From Trematomus loennbergii (Eukaryota > Chordata > Actinopteri > Perciformes > Nototheniidae), in assembly GCA_012861695.1 (NCBI GenBank), contig JAAOOA010000016.1:24047200-24111199 (forward strand): a DNA stretch of 64,000 bases, written 5' to 3'. Below, piece after piece: positions 28,243-41,100 of the stretch (the first letter of the stretch is position 1; each line of letters begins with the position of its first letter). The translations under genes and the position numbers were made by a program. The notes beneath the pieces were generated by a model, which saw only the letters and a program-made list of their open reading frames with translations, did not search any database and had not been told where the DNA came from.

Positions 28243-29202
28243 CTCGGTTTTGAGATATTTATCCGTGAAAGGGTCAATATTAGAAGAGAATAAATATCGT
28301 ATTCAGTAACCCAATGGGTTCCCAATTTTCCAGAAATTGGAGATAACAACTATGAGAGCAGGAATTTCAATATTTGTTTCTGTAAATAAACTCAAATGCT
28401 GAAACAATTCAGCTCTCAACACAGACAGCGAGTAGACGCTTAAGGCTGACTAAAAAACTAAAAATCGTTCCTCTTGTACTTTTCACCTTGTCTGTCAAAA
28501 GATATCTTAACAACTGTGGCTTCCTATGTCTCCCAGTGTTCCTATGCCTTCTGAGACCAAAGCCAGGTGCCCTCTGTGACACTCTATGTTCTAGAACAGG
28601 TTCTAGAATCCCTGTCACTGAATTATGCAAATGAGGGAATGCCTGTGTTCCGTTAAACACTAGACAGCTGATAGTGATCAAGAGTTCCAAATCACTGACT
28701 ACAAACTCTGATATTCAAAAAACTCAAAGCTAGCATTGCATTTATCGATTTATTCAAGTTCTGATTGAAAAAGCAACAAGGAAATCAAGAAACTGTGATC
28801 ACTACTGTGTGAACTCTGATTCAACCATAATTCACTAATCCGATAGTCTTCACACTGTACCTTGAACATTTATATTTAATTGAAAATGCTATTTCTTGCA
28901 CACTTGATGTGAATTATATTCTACGATTAAATGTTAAGCTGTAAATTGGCGCTTCATAGTGTATATTTGACGGATAGTCTACAGATATATATATCTTTCA
29001 CTGTCAATATGCATATATTTTACTTTGAGTTACATTTTATGTTGTATTTTGAAAAGTGTATTATTTACTGTTTATGTTTGTTTATTTTATACTCTTTTCA
29101 TTTACACATTATGTGCAATACCTGTGTTGTTAGCCAAGAGGCAATTGTTCATCTGTAGTCCCTGGACAGATGTTTTAAGTCACGCTAAATACAAATTAAA
29201 TG
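28243..29202. other. Upstream flank of the coiled-coil gene
   Basis: About 1 kb, AT-rich, no recognisable exon. It should hold the promoter and 5' leader of the minus-strand coiled-coil gene, but no TATA box or CpG-rich core could be pointed to with confidence. Confidence 0.4.
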
Positions 29203-29479
29203 TAAAGGTCCCATGTCATGCTTTTCCGGTTATTACCCGTCCCCTTGTGTGTTATGAAGGTTTTTATGCATGTAAACGGTCTGCAAAGTCACAAACCCTC
29301 AAAGTACACCCTGTAGCGAGTAAAACTCTAACACAGAAAATACCTGTCTATGCTGCCCCTGAACGCCTCGTTGGAGATTTCTCTTTTTTCATTGTTTTCT
29401 TACTGGGTACAGTGACGTGCCCATACCCAAATGGACCAATCCGTGGAGCCGTTACGTTACTTCCGCGGAGCCGTTACGT
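29203..29479. mobile_element. Partial MITE family A copy
   Basis: Starts aaaggtcccatgtcatgctt and then follows the reverse complement of about 5340-5624: gttattacccgtccccttgt, catgtaaacggtctgcaaag, and the paired gagccgttacg boxes. The far half is missing; the match stops where the next element begins. Confidence 0.65.
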
Positions 29480-30861
29480 CATGGGCGTAGGAAGCATCCT
29501 GAATGTGGGGGGGACATTTTTAACGGGGGGTTTGGGGGCGAAAAAAAATATAGATTTCCTGTATTCTGGTGCATTTTAACAGGTGGTTTGATACTTTTAT
29601 GTGGCTATACTATCATAAGGAAAATGATGGGTACATTTTGTAATTTCATCCAGTAGTAAAGAAAGGAAACATATTTGATTATTAATTCAGAGCTGTCTTT
29701 GAATTAATAAAAAGCAGTTTAAATGCCCATTTTTTTGTACATTTATATACAACAATAAATATTTGTGAGTGCATTGAGAGATATTGTTGTGGAGTGTCAT
29801 TTATATATAAATCGCAAAATACATTTGTGAATCCTTCTGTGAGCATTTATTAATATTGAGACTGATCTGACTCCATACGGATGTTAAATTCACCTAGGAA
29901 TGGTATCATTGACTTAAATGTTCAAATAAATGTTGCTCTTCTGTCTATATTGGTCATATGATGCCCCTTGACTGAAATGTTTCCTGTTCAATATCCCCAC
30001 TGATTTCCTTAAAATCCTGGGATGAGAGTCCACATCACAATTTACTCTCAACTGTCATTTCCCTTTCATCACTCACCTCAGCAATGGACCTCTCTCCACT
30101 GTCCCTGTATTCTGCCTCTGACTCACTCTCAAAGGCCTAGATGTCAAGAGAGGTGGTGAAGTGATAATTATTTATTGAGCAGTATACTCTTTCACATTGA
30201 ATCATAACAAGTCATACTGAATGTAAATACAACTGACTCTAAAGTAAGTCCCAGTCTGTGACATTGGACATTTTGAAGACTCAAAGTCCCAAGCAGTAGG
30301 TATCTCTCTACCATGACATAAAGACGAAACTCCTCTCCAGAAGTGAGACGCCGCCATCACTGTTAACTGATTAACTGCTACCAGCTGATGACTTACTTTC
30401 CTCTTCTTTGAAAAAAATGTTCTTATGCCCATGTTGTCTGGGGGAGAAAACATATCAAACCAAGAGATCGTCAGCTTTGATTTTCGCTGTATTAACCATT
30501 TCCCGAACATTTGGTGTGTGTGCCTTACCTCCGCCACCGGCATCGCTTCATACAACAGATCTGAGCTGTCCAACTATGACAACACTCCTTGAACATGCGC
30601 GCGCTATGTGAGAATCTGCCTTGGTACAAAGTAGCAGTGAAAACATGGTACGGAGTTTCATTGATTTGGGCATTCTCTCAATAAGCAAGTGGAATCGATT
30701 TCATTTGATAGTGAAGCACTGACACAGCGCTCTACAAAGTGCGGCGAGTGGATAGACCGATTCACGGACTTTCCGCATAGTAAAAGTGGGGGGGTCTAAA
30801 CTAATCATTTGAAAAAGTGGGGGGGACTTGTCCCCCCCATATAATGGCTGCGACGCCCATG
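29480..30861 (-). mobile_element. Probable hAT-like non-autonomous element
   Basis: Bounded by catgggcgt and its inverse acgcccatg, with G-runs (gggggggacattt and gggggggacttgtccccccc) near the ends. On the minus strand 30432-30397 reads MGIRTFFSKKRK followed directly by GTAAGT, which resembles the short first coding exon I know from hAT/ZMYM-like fish transposase genes. The rest of the transposase is absent. It interrupts the MITE family A copy to its left. Confidence 0.45.
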
Positions 30862-32110
30862 CGCTGGGTGTACCTATTTCAGAGTGTACAGTACTAATAA
30901 AGCCAGTGTGGCAAATAACGGCATGAGAGCAGAGTGACGTGCTGTAAGATTATAGATTTTGAAAAATGTGAAAGTTATATCAACTGATTTGAATAATGTT
31001 AGCACACAAAGACAAAGGGTTTAATTGATTCCCTTTCAGCACTCTTTTAGATATATATACTGTAGTTTTGAGTATTTCTTCATGCTCAGTGACTAATAGT
31101 TGACCGGTGCCACACTGATGAGTCATTGATTGGAATACATTTTACAGCAGTGCATGACAACATCAACAGCTTATCTCCCCAGGGTTAGGAGCATGTAACC
31201 ATAAAAGGATTGAAAACTGCCTTATCAGTATTTACTATTAACAAGGGGTCACATGACTGTGTGTGAAAGGTAAGAGACAATCTCAAAGATGCACACTTGT
31301 ACTGTATGCCCTGTTGAAGACAAATACATATGAATGCTGCTTCATGTCAGCTGGATGATTAAAAAAGCAGTTATTTGCACAGAAGTTCACCCTATCAAGT
31401 TAAATAAGGCTGTTAATAATGAATATGTTCAGAAGTGATGCATCTCAACAGAGAAATGTTGTCAGAAGTTTAAAGAATAATAATAATAAAAATGTTCATT
31501 TAACTTAAACACAAACCTATAAATAGTAAAACCAGAGAAATGCTGCAGTGGTCTCTTGATTTTTTCCAAAGCTGTATCTTTAGGGTGGAAAAAAACACTT
31601 TAAATAAGTATTTTGGATTAGCTCAATTTAATTGTTCACATTTAAAAAAAACACTAAAGCGCCCCCCACAAACAACACATATATACATACATACAAATGC
31701 TTACAATACTTTTTGACAATTAGTGCAGTAACCATGCCACGCTGCTGCAAAGCTGGAGCAACAATTGCTTTACCAATCTCTATTCAATTATTACTAATAT
31801 TAAACGTGTTGCACCACTTAGTGGTCCTCGAGATTGTGCATGTTCTCAAAGTGTACAATTCTTTGTGCACGCTATTTTCAGAACCGTTTTTAACAAAATA
31901 ACCTAATGTAAAGTGGTGGGAGGGACACAATTGTCCATTTCCAACCAGCAGCCCAAACTGGTCATGTGTGTATTACATAAACACCTTGAATGTCTTCCTG
32001 GTTCTCCAGCGGTGTGGCTCCGCCCCCAAAGGATCAACAGTTACTTTTTAATGCGCATTTTCTCATTATTCATCCAGTGTGTGTCAGGCTCTCCGTCTCA
32101 CACAGTCAAG
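30862..32110. promoter_or_regulatory. Upstream region of the CYP3A gene
   Basis: Holds no exon. The last 120 bp before the start codon include a GC-box-like ggctccgcccccaaagg (32019-32035) and an AT-rich tactttttaatgcgc about 65 bp upstream of the ATG that could serve as a weak TATA element. Both are inferred by position only; no xenobiotic-response element could be confirmed by eye. Confidence 0.3.
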
Positions 32111-35100
32111 ATGTTTCCCTTTTCCTTGTTGTCACCAACTACTTGGACTCTGCTGGCTGTCTTCTTCGCCCTGGTTTATCTGTGAGTAGTTTTTAAACTG
32201 TCATAGCAATGTGTTGTTGAATGGCTTGCTGTAACGATCCGTTAAGCTGTCCTGTGGCAATATTGATCCATGGTCAGAGCAGGTGGAAGAAGTACTCAAA
32301 TCTTATACTTTAGTAAAAGTAGAAATACCACAGAGCAGGAATACTCATTAACAATTAAAAGTACTGTATTCAAAATGTTAGTCAAGAAAAAGCCAGTTAG
32401 TCAAGAAAAAGCCAGTTAGTCAAGAAAAAGCCAGTTAGTCAAGAAAAAGCCAGCCTCCACTTCGGAAAACACAGTCAAGCCAGCATCCGAAAAACTGCCT
32501 TCAAATTAAAGTGCTTACTCGGTCAATAACACTTATACCAAACATATTAAAATATGTACTATATAGGCCTAATGTGATCAATAATAATGTAAGACAAACT
32601 ACGTATAACTACCACATTATAACTGACTGTCATTCATTATAACTGGGATGATAGCTCATATGAGAATTCAAAGGTCTTTTATTTTGAAACTCTACATCAG
32701 ATTGCCCTGATTTTCTCTGAGTGACTAGATGGGGTGTCCTGCTATCACCCTGAAGTGATATTAGTCTTTGATACTGGACAGTTTTTGTTTTATTCTCATC
32801 TAAACACAGAGGGATGATAGCTCATATATATGAGACTTCAAAGGTCTTTTATTTTGAAACTCTACATCAGATTGTCCTGATTCTCCCTGAGTGACTAGAT
32901 GGGGTGTCCTGCTATCACCCTGAAGTGAAATAAGTATTTGATACTGGACAGTTTTTGTTTTATTCTCATCTAAAAACAGAGGGATGAGAGCTCATATATA
33001 TGAGACTTCAAAGGTGTTTTATTTTGAAACTCTACATCAGATTGTCCTGATTCTCCCTGAGTGACTAGATGGGGTGTCCTGCTATCACCCTGAAGTGATA
33101 TTAGTCTTTGATACTGGACAGTTTTTGTTTTATTCTCATCTAAAAACAGAGGGATGATAGCTCATATATGAGACTTACATTATTATTGATCACATTAGGC
33201 CTATATAGTACATATTTTAATATGTTTGGTATAATTGTTATTGACCGAGTAAGCACTTTTATTTTGAAGGCAGTTTTTCCAGACCGCTACCGTAATGCAT
33301 AGGATATTCGCACACCGCAAAACAACGCGGATGCTGGCTTGACTGTGTTTTTCGAAGTGGAGGCTGGCTTGACCGCAGTAGTATTAGCATCAAATATACT
33401 TAAAGTCGCAAAAGTAACAGTACTCATTATGCAGATTGACACATTTTCAGAACATTATATGTTTTGAGTAAAATGTTGATGTATTCATATGTTTATCAAG
33501 CTGGTAAATGTGGAACCCATTTTAATTAATTAATTTACTGCTGGTGAATTTAATCCAGATGTAGCTAAAGTCTTGATCCCATTTGTTATAATTAATCTAT
33601 ATCTGCAAAGTAACTAAAGGTACTAAATAATTGTAGTGGAGTAAAAGTACAAAGTAGCTGAAAAGGAAATTACAAGTACCTCACAATTATAGAGTGAAAG
33701 TATAATGCATTTTTCATTGTGGATTATACTAAATTATATTTTATTATATTAACTTTCATTTTAATGATATAACCCAATATGGAAACCTCCACAGTATATC
33801 TTTTCTTTTCTTTTTTATATAATACAGGTATGGCACTTGGCCGTATAGGCATTTCAAAAAACTTGGAATACCCGGACCGACGAATTTGCCCTTTTTAGGA
33901 ACGATTTTACACTTTAAGAAGGTAATACAAATACGCACAATCCTTAAAGACTGGTATGTAAAATGAGTAAATTGAGATACACATTGAAGAGGTATATTGT
34001 CTTTTTTATTTATTATAACTTAACTCAGCAGGCAGTGACCATGGCTAATCCGTACACTTGATCATTTAACCTTTGCTCCTTTAACCTTTAACACGTTGTT
34101 CTACGTTTCATTGCAGGGGTTGCTTGCTTTTGACAGTGAGTGCCATGCCAAGTATGGGGACGTCTGGGGGTGAGTTGTAGCTTTAGCTGTCCTCTTATTG
34201 GGATTGGCTATTTTGAGCCAAAATATGTTATTGTTGTTGTATAAATGTAATGTGTGGTGAGAATGCTGCCCGACACCCTTGTTCATACAGGTGCATGCAG
34301 AATATTTTGTCGACAAAGATATTATACTTTTTTTTAATCAATGTTGACTTTAAAATCATAAATACACATCAACATAAAATGATGTGACCTGAGGCCTGTA
34401 CTACGAAGCTGGATTTTCGCTTAGCCGGCTAAATTCAGGGAAATCTCGGGCTTTCCGGTCCTACGACGCTGGTTCTCTTTTTAGCAGGCTAGATTTCCAT
34501 GGTAACTTATGCTGAGCGGCAAACCTGGGGGGTATACTACGAAGCAAGATTTTCGTTTAGCAAGCTAACTTCAGGGGTTTCCGGTCCTACGAAGCTGGTT
34601 CACTTTTTAGCAGGCTAGATAACTTATTCTGAACGGCTAGCCTCCGGAGCAGGATAGGTGGCAGGCTAAGAGATCAACTCAGTGAAAGCACCGCCTGCTG
34701 ACCAATCAGAGCTCCGTGTGCGGAGTTTAAAGCGATCAATTCATATTACAGGATAGAGGAAATACAGAAAAACTGCCGTTGCAGGAAAGACGTCCGGCCA
34801 AAATCAACTGACTGTGTGAACGTGAAAATTAATAGAATATCCCCTCCCATCTTCAGAGCAATCAAACTATTATAATATTAGCGTTAAGAAAGCTTACTTA
34901 AATATCTGCCACGACATAAGTAACCAGATCAGAGTAACATTAAGTACAGTCCGCAGCACTGTGAGTGCAGACGTCGATGTGTCCAATTATCATTCATATC
35001 ATATCACATCATAATGTATCATATATTTCCTTATCTGAGTCAGCTTCTTGAGCCGTATCTGGCCGTGCAACACTCACAGTGTCACATACTGTATGCAGAA

Positions 35101-38100
35101 GTATTATTTTAAGCAACACATTAAGTTGACGAAACACTCGAGTCAAATTCTCCTAATTAAAGTCAGATCCACTCGTGTCTTGGACGGGGCAGTGATTTCA
35201 TAAACCTGTTAATGTACGCATTCAAACGCTTTTTCTTTTACCAGCTGTATTCACCTTGCAGGTGCAGCTATGTGGCTTTTATCCTGGAAAAAGTGTTTAA
35301 GTCATGGATGTTTAAAGTTTAACTTCTTCATATTTGACTAATATTAAAGTTCACTTTTCATTCAGGAAGTATGACGCTGCGCTGTCAGTATGCTTGTCCG
35401 TGTTTGAGATTGGTCGAATGCTCCAAATACCACCCCTTTCATGTGAACGCGCACCTAACTAGATAGGACACGGCTGGCTTGAGCGATCCACTTGATAACC
35501 AGCGTCGTAGTACAGCTTAGCGAGAGCGCGTATGTTTTGGATTGGGCCAACCGGCTAACTCAAACATATCCAGGTTAGGTTGAACCAGCTTCGTAGTACA
35601 GGCCTCTGGTTTATTATCTTAACCAGTTTATATTTATTTTGGTATTTTAAACAGTTTTAATTTCCTTTCCTCACTATCTACTGAGTGGCATTGGTATTGG
35701 GAGTTGAAATAGTACTCAGCTCTTTACTGAGTGGTGGAAGAAGTGTTACGGTTAGGGTTAGGGTTACAGTACAGTGTACAAATACTGTGTTACAAGTAAA
35801 AGTCCTGCATTTAAAGTCTTACTTAGGTAAAAATGCAAAAGTATTGGCATTATATATGTGAATTGCCAAAAGTACGAGTACTTATTTTGCGCAAAAGCAC
35901 ATTTCAGAATCATGTATATTAAATTACTGGATTATTATTATTGATGAATTAATGTTTTCATCACAACTCATTATATATCAATGTTTATTTATTTTGTATT
36001 AGCTAATACTCTGAATATGTAGAGTAACTTGTGTTCTCAAATAAATGTAGAGGATTAAAAATTACAATAATGTCGCCCAAACTGTAGTGGAGGAGAAGTA
36101 TAGTAGCGTAAAAATGGAAATACTCAAGTAAAGTACATGTACCCCAAAATTACACCACTGTCTTTACTGTAAAAGTACCTACAAACTAGGAATCAACCTC
36201 CTTCCCTAGGGTCACAACATAAATCATATAATCCATGGAGAAGGACAGAAAAGAAAGTCATGCAAAGAAAATGTGTATTCACTTATGAAGCTTTTTCTAA
36301 ATCAAATAGGAACATGTTACCTCTATGGGGCCTTTAATAGTTATTTAAATTAAACCAACGGAAAGGGGAAATCTGTCTGTTGGTGGTAACATGACAACTA
36401 AAACGTTTTCTTTTTATATGTCACGTTGTATAATATAACCTTAGTAGGATATAAAGATGACGAATTTACTGTTTGATATTGTGACATTTTACAGCATGCA
36501 CATTTGATAACAGCACTAACGTTTATGTAAGCTATGAATAGCCCAGTGTTGAAAGATAAATATATTTCTTTGCTAACATTTTGATTCATTTAATGAGGTC
36601 ATTTTTAATCAATATCTCAAACTTAATACTATGATGATGTTATGTTTTCCGTGCAGGTTGTTTGATTTCCGACAACCCGTTTTGATGGTGGCTGACCCTG
36701 AGATTATTAAAACTGTGCTGGTGAAAGAGTGCTACTCTGTGTTTACCAACCGGAGGGTAAGAGACTCATCTTGTTGCTGTTATCGTACACAAGAATACAT
36801 TCAATTTCAGCAGGTCATGGTAAATAACACCTTGAGTCAGGATTAACACAGGCTCACATATGTTATCCCTGTGCTTTGTTGAAATCATTAAAATAGTTAC
36901 ATACAGTAGGATAATCCAGCTATAAGATCAAATAAGATAAGATAGTACTTTATTGATCCCAATTTGGGAAATGTTTGCGTTGCAGCAGCATAAAGCAGGC
37001 ATTGTACAATACAAATTCAAGACAAGAAATAAACAAGAAAGTAGAAAATATACATGTTGAATTTAACAAGGTATTATATATACATAAATATATGACAGAT
37101 GGAATATTAAATATTCAACAGATTATTTTATATTATTTTATATTTTATTATTTATTTGACCAAGACAAGGATAAAATGTTGGAGGAACTCTTCTGTGCAA
37201 GAATATGAACATTCAGTGTGTTTGTATTTACGTTCACAGGAAGCTATAGGGGATCCAGCTTTGAAGGATGCAATTACAAGCGTTAAAGATGAAAGGTGGA
37301 AAAGAATCCGGAGCACTTTGTCCCCATGCTTCACCAGTGGACGACTCAAACAGGTTTCATTTCTAAACTCACAACTGCCTCTGCAATCGGCTCTCTTTTA
37401 CCTTGTGCAGCTATACAAATTCATCTTTATTCAGTAATAATTCTGCACTTTAATGTGCAATATTACTCTCATTTGCATCACTCTTTAAAGATGTTATAAT
37501 ATGATTGCCAACAGTACTCTCAGAATTACTTGTTAAGTTATTTTACAAAATCTATCGTATTGTATTGTTGGTCTAAAGATGTACTGGAAGTATTACTTCC
37601 TATTTAAAAAAAGTTTACTTATACATGTATATGTCAGGGAATAATTTCCATAGATGTTTACCTTTTGCCCTCTGACGCAGATGCCCAGCCTTGGGCAGCA
37701 TGCTATCTCCCTTAAGGAGGGGCTGCCCTAGCATTTTGTTGATGTTGCCAGTTTGTGACCGGGCAACTGTCGGTCAGAGATAGTTATTGTTGTGGGACAC
37801 CTGGAACACATCCTTCTCGGGGTGTAGATGACCCCGAGTCATAAGCGACAACAAATGTGATTCAGTGTCCTCAGCTGTTTAGTCTATCTATCGAAGCATG
37901 TTGATTATTACACTCCGAACTAGTTCAAACCTGGAACTGGAGGGTTCTTCAGAATTGATTGTGGCATCTCAACCGTGTGGTCAACTCGTGGCCCGTGACA
38001 TGTCTTGTGAATTCTCCGGCCGAAGCTCCAAATAAACCGTCAGTGTTTGCCATCAAAACTCCAGCTCTCCATCGTGTCTCTCTTTGAGTCCTGACTCCAA

Positions 38101-41100
38101 TTGCTTCAGAAGTTTCCCCTACAGTATAGATGTATCTTATTAGTATTTATTTTTTATTAGCAACCTCTGGCACATAAATAGTTTCTGGATTAATAATGTT
38201 TTATTTGATCCTTTTTATTTTCTCTACATACATGTATCTACAGTCTTCCACATATACCCACTGAGATACATTGTTACCAATGACAGAAATAAATATGCAA
38301 AGTAGATTATCAACATAAAGCATCTCTTCTTCCTTTTTTAAAGGTTTTCCCCATCGTTTCTCGCTATGCAGACAAACTCACTGAAAAACTTGGAAAAATG
38401 AATTTGGATGAACCCATCGATATCAAACAGTAAGTTGCAAGCATATCCTGCATTGTTGCTCATTAAATATATCAAAACTGCACCTAATAGATGTTAGTTC
38501 CTTAAAGAAAACATATTTTCTTTTTGCTATAGATTCGTGGGACCTTACAGTTTGGACGCTGTGACCAGTGCATCTTTTAGTGTCGAGGCAAACTCCATAA
38601 ACGATCCAGATGACCCAATTAATGTCCACATCAAGAAGATTCTTAACTTTAAAATGTGGCCTTTGCTATTATTGAGTATGTCCTTTTAACTCTGTTAAAG
38701 GTGGGGTAGGTAATTTTGGAGAAACCAGCTCGAGTGCGCTAGAATTTGAAAATACACAACCGGAAAAAATCTTCCACTTCCTTGCAGAGCCCCTCCTCCA
38801 ACACACACGAACGCGCATGTAACAGATGTAAATATGCAGTGGGGTTTATTTAATTTGTTTTGTATAATCACACAAATTCTGTGTTTTATATTATTTTATT
38901 CTGTGTTCTTCATTTTATTGAATGTTAAATACCTGGCAAGGACGGAGATCAGTGGGCGGAACCTCTGAAGTGTGGTCGCTGTGCTCAGGAGTTCATTGTT
39001 GTGAGGACTTCCCCCCCTATATATTGTGTCCCTCCCGTTTCCTCGGCCCTTTTTGTAAAACGTTGCACGTGAGAGGAGTCACTGAGGGAAACTGTTGTAA
39101 AACTGATCGTTTTTATCTGTCAGTCATTAAACAGATCGTCTCAACTTTACGCTGGCTCGGGTCTCGTCCATACAACACAGAACGCAGAGACCGTTAACCA
39201 CACGGTTACACTTGGTGCCGTTTGACCCGTTGCATCCCCGATCGGCGCTCGTCTGATCTGCCGGGAGAGAGCTGCGGACTCCCGTCTTCTCCCTCCCTCC
39301 TCCCCGCTCTGTGGACTCCTTGAACAGCGCTCGTGCCCGAGCGCGGGAGGTGTGTCTATTGTGACGAGGGATTAGAGTGTGTTTTTATTTAATTTTTGTT
39401 TTCTCTATCCCTCAGTCCATTTTGTTTTCTTATGCTTGCGAGGCTATGGTGGCCTGTGAGTGCATTTAGGGGTTACTTTTGGCATAGAAAAAAGGGTACA
39501 TTTTTGAAAACGTGTGTGTAGAGTGTTATATTCTGTGTAGAATTAGCTCTTTTTATATTTGTTTAATTTATATATATTTTGTATTCATCTTGTGGTGATA
39601 TTTGATGTCTATATCTGTTTTATACCTTTACTGAGAGTGATAACCTGTTTTTTTTATTTTTCTCTTCATCTGTATTTATTTTACAAGTTTTCTGGGCATA
39701 TTGTGATATCAGAGGGTGGTACATTTGATCTTTGAGCTATGGCTGGTCATGGGCATGACTTTACTTTTGGGGTGGGGAGGGGTCAGCAGGCTGCTTCTCC
39801 TAGTTTTGGTAGGGGTAGGTCTATGTTGCCCAATATTCTCAACTACACAGTTGATCAGTCGGCTGTTGATCCACGTTTGGCCCCCGCTGCCAGTTCCACA
39901 CCATTCATCCCACCCGGCCCTAAGCCTGCACAAGTCATCTCTGTCGATACATTTGGGGAGTTGATTACAGACTTGGCTAGACAGATTGGGGAAAACATCT
40001 CAGCCAGCCTTAGCGCTATTCACCAACCCAGTGTCATCCAGCCTAATTCTGCTACGAGTCAGTCATCCAGTCATGATGGTTTGTCACATTTGAAGGTTGT
40101 TGTGCAGTCTGAATCAAAGGCTCCACCTTACTTCAGGGGTGACCATAGTGACACATTCTCAGTTCATGAATGGGAGGACATGATGAAATGTTACATGAAT
40201 AGGATTAAATGTAACACTCATGAGGAAATGTTCGACCTGATAATGTCAAGGCTAACAGGCAGAGCTAGGGATGTGGTGAAAGTGTCGCTCCGCAGCCGCC
40301 CCGAACTGGATGTCACTGCCCTGCCTGCAGCAGTGTTCGACATATTAAAAGGTAACTTTAGCGAGCTCTCGTACTCCAATTTGCCAATGAAAGATTTCTA
40401 TAGTACCATTCCCCGTGCAAATGAAAGTGCCATGGATTACTGGATTCGCCTCAACAAATCCATTGATGCTGCTGACGAGTGCCTGAGGAGACGAGGTAGG
40501 TCTGTTGAGGACCCCAGTGCTGAAGTGGTCATGATGTTCATTAATCACTGCCCGATCCCAGTCTTACCATGTCATTCCAGCTGAAGGCACCTGAGCAGTG
40601 GACTGCATCCGAGGTCCAGGGGCGTTTGGATAGTTACACGAGAAATGTGAGGAGGACAGCATCTGAGTCCCGACACACAGAGTGTTTGTCAGCTTGCAGT
40701 CAGAGTCCTGTGGCTGATTCTTTCCGTTCTTCATGTCCTGGCGGTGCACAAGCTGCCTTCGGGATATGCCAGTTGAATCCCCATCAGACCTCTCTGCCTG
40801 CCCCTGTGGGGGTCTGCGATCTGCCTCGTCAGGACAATGTGCTAGTGAGTCAACATGCATCTAATGCACTGCCTTCACCCCTTGCTGCTGTTTCTAACTC
40901 AGCCCTGCCACCATTGACTCATCAACCAAGGAGCCTGGTGTTCAGCAGCTAGTGGCTATGTTTGATAAAGTGCTGTCATTGTGCTCTGCTTCCTTCGAGA
41001 ACAGCCAACGGCCAGGTTACCATCAGGCAGTTTCCCGTCAGCCTGAAAACAGTCAACCACGCAATCGGCAAGCTGGCCGACCCTATCACCAGCAGGGTTC

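Larger units (their letters stand above)
32276..33695. mobile_element. Dispersed fish repeat (gtggaagaagtactc type), interrupted
   Basis: The left part (gtggaagaagtactcaaat, ttagtaaaagtagaaatacc) and the right part (gtagtggagtaaaagtac, ending aagtacctcacaatt) match the structure of the complete copy at 35725-36165. A foldback element splits the two parts. It lies in intron 1 of CYP3A. Confidence 0.6.

Noticed and set aside
35747..35768. Interstitial telomere (gttaggg units)
   Set aside because: Only about three units, inside a dispersed repeat; too short to suggest a chromosome fusion or end.
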